Assembly: GCF_036894955.1 (NCBI RefSeq)
Contig: NZ_CP145905.1
Coordinates: 4,908,501-4,972,500 of the forward strand
Reading direction: 5' to 3'
DNA from: Paenibacillus sp. KS-LC4
GTDB taxonomy: Bacteria > Bacillota > Bacilli > Paenibacillales > Paenibacillaceae
Length of the DNA: 64,000 nt
In this document: positions 17,505 through 25,785 of the stretch, one piece after another
Numbering within the stretch: the first letter of the stretch is position 1
Layout: the number at the start of each line of letters is the position of its first letter
Program-made: the position numbers and the translations under genes
Notes under the pieces: generated by a model
Told to the model about the DNA's origin: nothing
The model's input: only the letters and a program-made list of their open reading frames with translations
The model's database searches: none

Positions 17505-17888
17505 TTATGCGTTTCTGATTTGGTCAGCTGTTGCATTACCGATATTTTCGCCAACGCGGATAGCCGTGTTAGCTGCATTTTCAGCAATTGAGCCTACGCC
17601 ATTGAAAAAGTCAGTAGCGCCCTGTTTGCTGCCGCCAGCAACGGATTCCAGTTCTGTTTCTGTCAGCTCATCAGCCGCGCCGCGTACTTCAGGCAGTACG
17701 ATTGTCGCGTGGTAGCCCGTTCCATCAACGATATTGATTTTAAATTCTTGTGGAACCTCATGTCCTGTTGCTTCTTTAATCGCTGCATAAATATCGCTTA
17801 CTGCAAGTGCGCGGAATTGTGCATCCGATTGTGCTTTCGCGATTACTGCATTTACCGTATCCGTAACTTGCTGTTCATTCCAACTCAT
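17505..17888 (-). CDS. NHLP-family RiPP precursor peptide
   Basis: This 127-aa peptide has the nitrile-hydratase-alpha-like leader (about 1-86; IYAAIKEATGHEVPQEFKIN and YHATIVLPEVR) ending in ELTETELESVAGG, with the Gly-Gly cleavage site at 85-86. The predicted core (87-127) has 41 residues, no cysteine, a single lysine (position 88) and alternating small residues with GVGS/GENIG, suggesting an amphipathic helix. GGAGGA precedes the ATG. It has its own regulated promoter and lies between the exporter genes and the acyl-chain genes. NHLP leaders are known to recruit dedicated modifying enzymes and NHLP exporters; lysine 88 or the core N terminus are the obvious candidate acylation sites, by inference. 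Confidence 0.9.
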   Translation of the reverse strand: MSWNEQQVTDTVNAVIAKAQSDAQFRALAVSDIYAAIKEATGHEVPQEFKINIVDGTGYHATIVLPEVRGAADELTETELESVAGGSKQGATDFFNGVGSIAENAANTAIRVGENIGNATADQIRNA

Positions 17889-17932
17889 GATTTAATTCCT
17901 CCAATAATGTAGTTTTGTTTCTTACAGGTATT

Positions 17933-17986
17933 AGAATAGCAGTACAGCTTCAATCTGCTCTCAACTCTCGTTCAATTTTAGTTCAA
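17933..17986 (-). promoter_or_regulatory. Regulated promoter of the NHLP precursor with four 11-bp-spaced TTGA repeats
   Basis: Read on the minus strand, TTGA begins at 17986, 17975, 17964 and 17953, exactly 11 bp apart. An extended -10 (TGC TATTCT, hexamer 17938-17933) lies 26 bp from the third repeat. Direct repeats at 11-bp spacing are typical binding sites of OmpR/PhoB-family response regulators, and one such gene lies at 25786. Three equivalent repeats precede the gene at 24291. Confidence 0.65.
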
Positions 17987-17989
17987 ATA

Positions 17990-20908
17990 TTACGCCAATT
18001 GACGGCTGGCAAGCTCCGCGAACAAACCCTGCTGCTGCAACAGCTCCTCATAGGTGCCGGATTGAATAATTCGTCCTTTATCGAACACATAAATGTGATC
18101 CGCCTCCGTAATCGTACTTAAACGATGGGCAATGACGATTCTCGTTACCTGCAATTTGGTCAAGCTTTGGCTGACAATGCTTTGCGTCCTGTTATCCAGA
18201 GCGCTTGTAGCCTCGTCAAAAAAGAGAATTTTCGGCCGCTTGGCGATCGCTCTCGCAATCATTAGACGCTGGCGCTGTCCGCCAGACAGCGTGCCGCCGC
18301 CTTCGGATATCACCGTATGCATCGCCATCGGCATGCTGCGAATATCCTCATCAAAGCCCGCCATTGCTGCCGCCTCCCACGCATCCTGAAGCGTCAAATC
18401 GGAGGTACCAATAATATTGGTGAAAATATCGCCGGACATCAGCTTGCTGTTTTGCAAAACGACACCAAACTGGCTCCTCAGCAGCCCCACATCAAGCGAG
18501 CGCAAATCCTGCCCGTCAAAATAAACTGAACCGCTTTGAGGCTGCTCAAAGCCGAGCAATAGCCGCATAAGCGTTGATTTGCCGCAGCCAGATGCGCCAA
18601 CGAAGGCGACATACTGCCCTGCTTTAATATTCATCGACAGATCCTTCAGGACGAGCGGCTGATCCTCCGCATAGCGGAATTGAATATGCCGAATTTCAAT
18701 CGCCCCGCTTACTTCACCCGGATCCTCAAGCTGGTCATGCAATTCCGGCAGCGTCTTTAAAATCGGTTTGGCTCGCTCATACAGCGGCACGATATGTACG
18801 ACCGACAGCAGCGCGGAAGCCATCGCCAGCATCGCCATGAGAAAGCTGGAGAAGGCGGAGAAGAAAGCGATAAATTGTCCTGCCGACAGCGCGGAATGAC
18901 TGGAAGCAACCATGTAGAACAGCACGATAGAACAAACCAAAGGGAAAAAGGATTGAAAGACGCTTGAGTAGTTATCCAGCATTCTGACCTTGAAGGACAG
19001 CTTCTTCTGCTCGGCAAACGCTCTTGCCCATAAGAAGAAAGCGCGGTTTTCCGCCGCCGCCATGCGAAACTTGCTAATGCCGTTCAGCAGTTGGAGCACG
19101 GTACCAGAAATACGTCCTTGAATATCAAGCAGCCTGCGCTGGTAACGAATTTGCAGCAGGCCAATGCCGACCGTGAAGGACATGGAGATGAGCACAAGAC
19201 CTCCGGCGACTAAAGCGAGACTTGGACTGTAGCGAAACAGCAAAGCATACTGAAAAATAGAAAATACGCCCGTCAGCAGCGAGCCTAGAGCCGCTCCTGA
19301 TAAAAGCTGCCTAATCGTATTAATGCTGCTCGCCCTCGAAGCCAAATCTCCCGCCGTATAGCTGCGGAAAAAGGACACTGGCAAATTCAGCAGCCGATCC
19401 CAAATCGCCGCTTGAACCGAGCTTTCTACCCGCCCCTCCATTCGCATGGAAGCGAGTGAGCCCGCCAGCCGGAACAAGGCAATGGACAGGACGGCGGAGA
19501 CGAGAATCAGCGCCATCTGGACAAGCGGTCCCCGATACGATTCTGGAATAATCGTATCTACCAAAATGCCGGTAGCAACGGGCAGCATAATGCCGAGCAA
19601 GCCTGCTGCAGCACCCATCGCTAGAACCATAATGAGATCCCGCCGAATCGAATGATGCATGCCAAACTGCAAAATATCTTTTACGCCGAGCGCACGAGCT
19701 GGAAAGGTCCGATAAAACATATAAGCCATCGGCTCTAGGCCTGCTGCCATTTCAGCATGAACGCTGCCTTTTTCGCCGCTAAGCGGATTTTCCCACGTGT
19801 AGGAGCCCGTAGAAGCAGGAATCAGGGCAACAGGCTCGCGGGATAGCTCCATGAACGCGACCAGCGGCCCATTATCTTCCTTCCACCATTCCCCTTTGAG
19901 CACCACCTTGCGGGAGCGGACGCCAGAAGCTTCGGCGATTTCCTGAATAGGCGAACGCTGCGAATGCTTCTTAAGCTTTCTGCCTACAGGCTTAATGACG
20001 ATGCTTGCATATTCGCCGACGACGCGGCAGGCCATAAATAGTGGGTCAGCTGAATGGAAAACAGCCCCCTGCTGATCCTTCGGCCCTGTAACGGCAAGCA
20101 ATCGCTTGAGCGCATGATCCATGAGCGAATCATCATGCTCCGTTCGCCGGAGCAGGCGTTCATGCTCCTGCACCCGTTCCTTCTTCAATAAACCAGCTAA
20201 GCGGCTGGCGATTAATTGATGGAACGAATATAAACCTTGCAGCTGCTGATCCTTGTGAAGCCAATTACTCGTGCTAAGCAATTCGAGCTCAGCGGCCTGC
20301 TTCGTTTCCAGCCAACTGGAGGAGGTAACAGGAATGTAATGAGGCTCCTGCGCCGTAATGGCATGCTCGGACAACCAATAGACAGCCCCTTCACGAATTT
20401 TAACCCAAACCGTTTGCAGGGATCGCCAGGTTTGATCCGGCGCCAGCTCTCGCTGCTCGCTTGGCTCCAGCAGCTCAAACTCAGGCGGGGAATTACGCAC
20501 ACTTAGTGCCGCAGACCAGCAGCCTACCCATTGATCAATTAATGGGGCAAGCTGCTCATCGCTTAATTTATACTCCGACCTGCGGCTTACAAATTGCTTG
20601 CGGCTCATTTGATATACCTTCGTGCCCACCGCTGCTGTCACCAGCAAGCCCGTTCGCTCTTCTCCTGCAAAATCCTCAAAACCGAATAAGAGAGCCCCTT
20701 CCTCCAAACTGAATAAATAGCGCCGCTTGTTTCTCGTCCCGCCCTTTTCAAGCTCAAGAGTCACAGCGAAAACATCCGCATAACCCGAATCGACATACCA
20801 TACATCGTTTTGATCGGTTATTAGAATCGGCCTGTTGCCTTCCACTTCATGACAATTACCGCAACCCTCAAAAAAAGAATGCAGGCCCCCTTGTACCGCT
20901 TCAGCCAT
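17990..20908 (-). CDS. NHLP-type exporter ABC permease/ATPase with long N-terminal domain
   Basis: A 972-aa ABC half-transporter of the NHLP bacteriocin-export family, second type. A ~400-residue N-terminal region with a cyclic-nucleotide-binding-like beta domain (RPILITDQNDVWYVD) replaces the peptidase. Six membrane helices follow (about 425-700) and then a nucleotide-binding domain with Walker A near 773 (GASGCGKST), signature LSGGQRQR near 876 and Walker B ILFFDEATSALD. The N-terminal CGNC pair is of unknown use. AAGGAGGTGG precedes the ATG. It follows the C39-ABC gene by 26 bp, and the two probably form a heterodimeric exporter. Confidence 0.92.
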   Translation of the reverse strand: MAEAVQGGLHSFFEGCGNCHEVEGNRPILITDQNDVWYVDSGYADVFAVTLELEKGGTRNKRRYLFSLEEGALLFGFEDFAGEERTGLLVTAAVGTKVYQMSRKQFVSRRSEYKLSDEQLAPLIDQWVGCWSAALSVRNSPPEFELLEPSEQRELAPDQTWRSLQTVWVKIREGAVYWLSEHAITAQEPHYIPVTSSSWLETKQAAELELLSTSNWLHKDQQLQGLYSFHQLIASRLAGLLKKERVQEHERLLRRTEHDDSLMDHALKRLLAVTGPKDQQGAVFHSADPLFMACRVVGEYASIVIKPVGRKLKKHSQRSPIQEIAEASGVRSRKVVLKGEWWKEDNGPLVAFMELSREPVALIPASTGSYTWENPLSGEKGSVHAEMAAGLEPMAYMFYRTFPARALGVKDILQFGMHHSIRRDLIMVLAMGAAAGLLGIMLPVATGILVDTIIPESYRGPLVQMALILVSAVLSIALFRLAGSLASMRMEGRVESSVQAAIWDRLLNLPVSFFRSYTAGDLASRASSINTIRQLLSGAALGSLLTGVFSIFQYALLFRYSPSLALVAGGLVLISMSFTVGIGLLQIRYQRRLLDIQGRISGTVLQLLNGISKFRMAAAENRAFFLWARAFAEQKKLSFKVRMLDNYSSVFQSFFPLVCSIVLFYMVASSHSALSAGQFIAFFSAFSSFLMAMLAMASALLSVVHIVPLYERAKPILKTLPELHDQLEDPGEVSGAIEIRHIQFRYAEDQPLVLKDLSMNIKAGQYVAFVGASGCGKSTLMRLLLGFEQPQSGSVYFDGQDLRSLDVGLLRSQFGVVLQNSKLMSGDIFTNIIGTSDLTLQDAWEAAAMAGFDEDIRSMPMAMHTVISEGGGTLSGGQRQRLMIARAIAKRPKILFFDEATSALDNRTQSIVSQSLTKLQVTRIVIAHRLSTITEADHIYVFDKGRIIQSGTYEELLQQQGLFAELASRQLA

Positions 20909-20934
20909 TTTTCCACCTCCTTTTCGTTCTATGT

Positions 20935-23091
20935 CTACTGATTTTGAATGAGACGGGTATAATAGCCATTTCGTTCCATGAGAGCCTGATGCGTGCCTCG
21001 TTCAATGATCTTTCCACGCTCCAGCACCACAATCTCATCTGCATCCCTAATGGTGCTGAGTCGATGAGCTACCGTAATACACGTCAAGCCTCTGCGCCTT
21101 AGACTATCATCTACCTTTTTCTCCGTTGCCGGGTCCAGCGCGCTTGTCGCCTCATCCAAAATAACAATGGATGGATTGCCAGCCAGCGCCCGGGCAATTT
21201 CCAGCCGTTGCCGCTGCCCTCCGCTGAAATTGCCGCCATTTTCCGCAATCATATGCTCATAGCCGCCGCTGCGCTCCGTAATATGATCATGGATCACCGC
21301 ATCCTTTGCAGCACGGATGACATCGGTCTCCGGTATCGTAGAATCCCAAAATGTAATATTTTCTTTAATCGTTCCTTCCAGCAGCACAATGTCCTGATCA
21401 ACAACGGCAAGCGAATTGCCCATCCGATTGCGGGAAATTTCATCGCGCTTCAAGCCGTCGAAGCGGATATCACCGTCCCATGGCTCGTAAATGCCGGCAA
21501 TCAGCTTCGCAATTGTCGATTTCCCACTGCCTGAGCCTCCAACCAGCGCTACCTTCATTCCCGGCTGAATAGATAAATGAAATCGGTCAATCAGCGGGCC
21601 CTCCAGCTTGCTGTAGCCGTACGTCAAATTGTTAATTTCAATTTTCCCCGAGAGCTTAGCTGTGCCCTCTGTCTCAGAAGCCTGCTCCCCATTTTGCTCC
21701 ATCTGCCTGTCAATTGGATATTGCAGCACATCGTCCAGCCGCTTCATGCTTCCTCCCGCCTCCTGAACAGAGCCTGCCAATGCGACCATCTCGTTAACCG
21801 GCTGGCTGAAGCTTGCGGCAAGACTTTGAAAGGCGACCAGCGAGCCAATCGTCAGCGCTCCATCCATAACCTGAAAGCCGCCGAGAAACAAAATCGCAAC
21901 AGCGCTCAGACTCGTCAGCAAAGCAGGAACGGCCATGAGAAACTGGTTCGATACGCCGAATTGCTGCGTGGAATTGAGCAGCTTCGCCTGATAGCCCGAC
22001 CATTTAACGAAAAAATCCGCCTCAGAGCTGTTCGATTTCAATGTCTCAATCACTTGAAGGCCATTCATGGACACGCCTTGCATCTTCCCAGCCTCTTGCA
22101 GCAGGCGCAAATTTTGATCGTTGCGTTTGCGCGTAATAAATCGCATGAATACAAGATTTAGCAGCGAGGCCCCAACCGCGATGCCCGTCAATACGACGCT
22201 GTATTGCAGCATCAGCAGCAAATAAAACACAATCATGACGCAGTTAAGCGCCGCTACAGCAAGCTGCCCGGACAGCAGTTGGGCGACACGGTCGTTAATG
22301 GCGACCCTTGCGGCAATATCTCCGCTAAACCGCTGGGAGAAAAACTCAATCGGCAGCCGCAGCACATGCCAGAAAAAACGGCTGGAGGAGCTTAGTGCAA
22401 GCTTCATTTCCAGCCTAAGCAAGTAATAGCGCTGCAGCCACGTCAGAAGCGCCCGCAGCAATGCGGTCAGCCCCATTCCGATCAGCAGCGGAAACAGCCA
22501 GCTTTTCAAGTTGCCGAGCAGTACCTGGTCGATAAATACTTTACTGAATACCGGAATTACTAGGCCCGGCAGCACGAGAAACAATCCAGCAAGAATAGCG
22601 AAGATGAGCGCCTTTTCCGACCCTTTAATGCGACTGGACAGCGAGCTAAGCACACTTGGCGCTTTCCCTTGACGGACATAGGCAGGGGATGGCTTAATCG
22701 CAATGGCAACCCCCGTAAAGGATTGATCAAACTCCTCAAATTTAATTTCCCTTGGACCTGTAACCGGATCATTCAAGAACACACGATCATTATGAATACC
22801 CTCTAATACAAGAAAATGATTGAAATTCCAATGGATGATCAGCGGCCATTCCATCGTTTTTAGATCTTCCGGATTTTTGCGATAACCCTTCGCTTCCATA
22901 CCGTATTGGCGCGCTGCCTTGAGCACATTGCTCGCTTTGCTTCCATCCCGGGAGACACCGCAGGCAATTCGCAGCTCCTCAAGCGGAATGAAGCTCTTAT
23001 AATAACCGAGCACGATAGCAAGTGAGGCTGCTCCGCACTCTACAGCCTCCATTTGCAATACGGTTGGCGTTTTTACTCTTTTTGAGGCCAC
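20935..23091 (-). CDS. NHLP-type C39 peptidase / ABC exporter
   Basis: A 718-aa peptidase-containing ABC transporter. The N-terminal C39 domain has the full catalytic set: Q13 and C19 (LQMEAVECGAAS), H92 (NHFLVLEG) and D108 (LNDP). Six membrane helices (about 160-430) and a nucleotide-binding domain follow, with Walker A GGSGSGKST, signature FSGGQRQRLEIARA and Walker B IVILDEATSALDP. It would cut precursor leaders after Gly-Gly while exporting the mature peptide; both peptides with Gly-Gly leaders in this cluster are plausible substrates. It starts with GTG at 23091 behind AGGAG. Confidence 0.93.
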   Translation of the reverse strand: MASKRVKTPTVLQMEAVECGAASLAIVLGYYKSFIPLEELRIACGVSRDGSKASNVLKAARQYGMEAKGYRKNPEDLKTMEWPLIIHWNFNHFLVLEGIHNDRVFLNDPVTGPREIKFEEFDQSFTGVAIAIKPSPAYVRQGKAPSVLSSLSSRIKGSEKALIFAILAGLFLVLPGLVIPVFSKVFIDQVLLGNLKSWLFPLLIGMGLTALLRALLTWLQRYYLLRLEMKLALSSSSRFFWHVLRLPIEFFSQRFSGDIAARVAINDRVAQLLSGQLAVAALNCVMIVFYLLLMLQYSVVLTGIAVGASLLNLVFMRFITRKRNDQNLRLLQEAGKMQGVSMNGLQVIETLKSNSSEADFFVKWSGYQAKLLNSTQQFGVSNQFLMAVPALLTSLSAVAILFLGGFQVMDGALTIGSLVAFQSLAASFSQPVNEMVALAGSVQEAGGSMKRLDDVLQYPIDRQMEQNGEQASETEGTAKLSGKIEINNLTYGYSKLEGPLIDRFHLSIQPGMKVALVGGSGSGKSTIAKLIAGIYEPWDGDIRFDGLKRDEISRNRMGNSLAVVDQDIVLLEGTIKENITFWDSTIPETDVIRAAKDAVIHDHITERSGGYEHMIAENGGNFSGGQRQRLEIARALAGNPSIVILDEATSALDPATEKKVDDSLRRRGLTCITVAHRLSTIRDADEIVVLERGKIIERGTHQALMERNGYYTRLIQNQ

Positions 23092-23166
23092 GAATCCGCT
23101 CTCCTCTATTGGGCTTGGAGAAAAATAAGGCTGCGCTGCATGAAAAGATTGAGCTTCCGATCGCCA

Positions 23167-23218
23167 TTAGCCTTGAATTTCTATGAATATACCCGTGTCC
23201 GGGGAAATTCAAGGCTAA
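23167..23218. promoter_or_regulatory. Perfect 15-bp inverted repeat between exporter genes
   Basis: TTAGCCTTGAATTTC at 23167-23181 is exactly complementary to 23204-23218 across a 22-nt loop. It lies in the 198-bp gap between the HlyD-type and C39-ABC genes. No T tract follows on either strand, so it is unlikely to be a simple terminator. It may be an mRNA processing or stability element, or part of a genome-wide repeat. Confidence 0.55.
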
Positions 23219-23289
23219 AAGCGAACACTTCGTTTCTCCAGCCCAAACTTTTCATTCCGCTACGCCTTTTTTCACCGCGCCCTTCTTGA

Positions 23290-24249
23290 TTATTTAAAAT
23301 ATGGAATGACGGTCGCAATCGGGCGTTGCGAGCTGACCGTGATGGAACCATCAACCATCATGCCGCTGTTAAGTCGAACGGGCGGACCCTGCTCCGTCGT
23401 CCAACTGTAGCCGCTTGCCATCTCCGAGTTAGGGGAAAGATTGACGCGAATTTCCAGCGATACGCCCTGCGACGCCATCTGCTGTACTAGACCTTCATTG
23501 CCCAGCGTAGACATCATCCCCTGCACCGTTACTGGAAATTCGGATACCGATACGACTTGGCCAATGAGCGAGCCAAACTCTTCGCGGTTAATCGAGCCTG
23601 GCGAGACGCGCACCTCCATACCTGGCAGCAGCTGTCTGCCTTGACTGACCGGCACATACAGCACGGCAATCAATTCATCCGTCTGTACGCCATACGTTTC
23701 CAGCCGAATAATATCGGAGCCATCGCCAATGTAATTTCCAGTCTTGACCAAAACCTCCTTCACTTTGCCCGTGTATGGGCTTATCACTCTTGTGCTGTAT
23801 TCATAGCTAAGCTGCTGCTGCTCAAGCTGCTGCTTCAGGCTTTTGAGCTCCGCTACTCGTCCCACCCTATCTTCAGCCGTCGCCCCTTCAAGGTTCATGA
23901 TAGCAAGCTTAGTCTGCTTGATCTGCTCCAGCAGCTCCGGCTGCTCCATTCGGCCAATGACCTCGCCCTGCGTTACCGTGTCGTTCTCGACAACGCGAAT
24001 ATCGGATATCGCTCCGGCCGCGGAGGCATGAACGGTCTTCAGTCCGCCTGGGCGAATGAGCACACCAGGTCCATCCGCCTTAATACTCATCGTGCCGAAA
24101 ATCCCCCAATACAGGGCGGCGACAATGAGCAAGCCTACACCCGTGAGCATAAGCCAGCCGCGAGGCGAGGTTACCCGAACCAAATTGTCGAGCTGCTCCG
24201 GGGAAGACAGCCGCTCAAGTGCCACTTTACGAAAAACATGATTATTCAT
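23290..24249 (-). CDS. NHLP bacteriocin-system HlyD-type secretion adaptor
   Basis: A 319-aa membrane-fusion/adaptor protein. A single N-terminal membrane helix (GWLMLTGVGLLIVAALYWGIFG, about 33-54) is followed by a split biotinyl-lipoyl-like domain (GVLIRPGGLKTVHASAAGAI and YTGKVKEVLVKTGNYIGDG) around a short coiled coil, and a C-terminal beta-barrel domain. Such adaptors accompany NHLP ABC exporters even in Gram-positive bacteria. The reading frame runs 94 codons further upstream over the neighbouring gene, but GGGAGGT fixes the ATG at 24249. It lies 41 bp after the binding-protein gene. Confidence 0.9.
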   Translation of the reverse strand: MNNHVFRKVALERLSSPEQLDNLVRVTSPRGWLMLTGVGLLIVAALYWGIFGTMSIKADGPGVLIRPGGLKTVHASAAGAISDIRVVENDTVTQGEVIGRMEQPELLEQIKQTKLAIMNLEGATAEDRVGRVAELKSLKQQLEQQQLSYEYSTRVISPYTGKVKEVLVKTGNYIGDGSDIIRLETYGVQTDELIAVLYVPVSQGRQLLPGMEVRVSPGSINREEFGSLIGQVVSVSEFPVTVQGMMSTLGNEGLVQQMASQGVSLEIRVNLSPNSEMASGYSWTTEQGPPVRLNSGMMVDGSITVSSQRPIATVIPYFK

Positions 24250-24290
24250 CGCTACCTCCCTATGTTTAAGCCCATCCTTGCCGCGTCGCC

Positions 24291-25481
24291 TTACAACGGA
24301 TTCGGAATGAGCACCTCCTCCAGACGCTTGAAGGCTCCTCCCTCCAGCTTTTTCATGACAATGCTCATTCCCTGAACGTCGCCCTGAGCATCGAAGGAAT
24401 GCTGACCTGTGACCCCTTCCCAGCCCTTCAGCTCGGACAAAGCGGCAGAAATCGCTTTCGGGCTGCGGGAGCCCGCTTTCTCGATGCCGTCCGCGAGCAG
24501 CCTCAGCGAATCGTAAGCCTGCGCCGCCCATTTGCCCGGCTCTTTGCCGTATTTTTCGATATACTGCTGCCGGAAGCTTTGATTAACCTCGGAAGCCCCT
24601 AGCTCATGGTAAACCGAAGCTACAATTGTCCCTTGCACCGCTTCGCCCGCTTGGGCAAATTCCGCTGAATCCAAAGCATCTCCGCCGATAACGGGGATGG
24701 TCATGCCAGCGGCGCGAATGGCTTTAACGAAGGCGATTCCTTCGTTTGCCCTCGTGGCCAACATAATAAGATCGCTATCCAGTGTTTTCCATTTATCGAC
24801 AATACGCATAATATCAGCCGTATCCTTATAGCCAGATAGACGGTCAACGACGTGAAGTCCCGACTGGGATGCCTGATCTTCAAACGCATTTGCCAGTCCT
24901 CTTCCATACTCGTCATCCGTATAATAAATCGCTATATTGCGGTGCTTCGTGCCTCCCGCATACATGGCAAGTGCCTGTCCAAGCTGATTATCATTAGGAA
25001 TATTGCGGAAAATATAAGAGCTGTTCACATCAGTCAGCTTCGGTGATGTCGATGCCGGCGTCAGCAGCACAATGCCCGCATGCGCATAAATGCGAGATGC
25101 TGGCACCGTGACGGAAGAACCACGATGGCCGATGACTGCACTGACAGCAGGATTATCAGCAAATTGCTGCGCAATCGCCATGCCTTTTGTCGTAGAGGCT
25201 TCGTCATCCATTTCCATTAGCTGTATTTTCCTCCCGCCCAGAATGCCTTTCTGATTGATTTGCTCAAGCGCCAATTGAAGACCTTCATGAAATTGATCAT
25301 TCTGCTGCGCAAATGGCCATACCGCTCCAATGACCACCTCGGCTCGCGAGCTGCTAAGCGCCCGCTCGCGAGCCTGCTCCGGTCCCGACGCCGAGGCGCA
25401 TCCGCTTATCGTCAGCGTGATTCCGAGCAATGCGATTTTCCACAGCAGCCCCTTCCGGCGTATTCCCCCAATAACATTCAC
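24291..25481 (-). CDS. Branched-chain-amino-acid-type periplasmic binding lipoprotein
   Basis: A 396-aa lipoprotein (lipobox ISGC in LTISGCASASG) with the type I periplasmic-binding fold of the LivJ/receptor family (ILGGRKIQLMEMDDEAST, YTDDEYGRG, GGDALDSAEF). No permease or ATPase of that uptake type lies nearby, so it is more likely a sensory or immunity component of the cluster than part of a transporter. The best start is the GTG at 25481 behind AAGGGAG; an upstream TTG frame start was rejected. It is the first gene of the minus-strand run and is preceded by a promoter with 11-bp TTGA repeats. Confidence 0.82.
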   Translation of the reverse strand: MNVIGGIRRKGLLWKIALLGITLTISGCASASGPEQARERALSSSRAEVVIGAVWPFAQQNDQFHEGLQLALEQINQKGILGGRKIQLMEMDDEASTTKGMAIAQQFADNPAVSAVIGHRGSSVTVPASRIYAHAGIVLLTPASTSPKLTDVNSSYIFRNIPNDNQLGQALAMYAGGTKHRNIAIYYTDDEYGRGLANAFEDQASQSGLHVVDRLSGYKDTADIMRIVDKWKTLDSDLIMLATRANEGIAFVKAIRAAGMTIPVIGGDALDSAEFAQAGEAVQGTIVASVYHELGASEVNQSFRQQYIEKYGKEPGKWAAQAYDSLRLLADGIEKAGSRSPKAISAALSELKGWEGVTGQHSFDAQGDVQGMSIVMKKLEGGAFKRLEEVLIPNPL

Positions 25482-25548
25482 TAGGCTATCTCCCTTCAGA
25501 ACTAAACCTTGCTGTACCTTTATACCTGTCAAGTCCTACTGCCCCTAC

Positions 25549-25603
25549 ATTATAAAATAGCCCAAAATGTTAAACCATCAATTCCAATTCAAGATAACCT
25601 CAA
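25549..25603 (-). promoter_or_regulatory. Promoter with three 11-bp-spaced TTGA repeats and a perfect -10
   Basis: On the minus strand TTGA begins at 25603, 25592 and 25581, each 11 bp apart. A consensus TATAAT (25554-25549) lies 27 bp after the last repeat, and no good -35 is present, as in promoters activated by PhoB/OmpR-type regulators. The response regulator gene is divergently transcribed from the same 304-bp intergenic region (25482-25785), whose remainder shows no other clear site. Confidence 0.65.
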
Positions 25604-25785
25604 TTTCATTTAAAATCTGATTTATCCAATCGACTTATTTTGGCGAACATGCGATACTTAAGGCAGAGCGTTTTTGAGACTTTCGGCACGGTAAATATTT
25701 CATCGTGAAACGATTGCTTTGCCGCAGAAGGACGACTTCATCCGTTTACGCTTGGCAAGCTATACAAGAGGAGAATGACGATCAT

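Noticed and set aside
23187..23260. 24-codon frame in the gap between HlyD and C39-ABC genes as a third peptide
   Set aside because: It has only a weak ribosome binding site, no Gly-Gly motif, and its end lies inside the inverted repeat, so it is probably not a gene.
24250..24531. N-terminal extension of the HlyD-type gene
   Set aside because: The extension overlaps the binding-protein gene in another frame, is Arg/Gly-rich and lacks a start signal, whereas GGGAGGT precedes the ATG at 24249.
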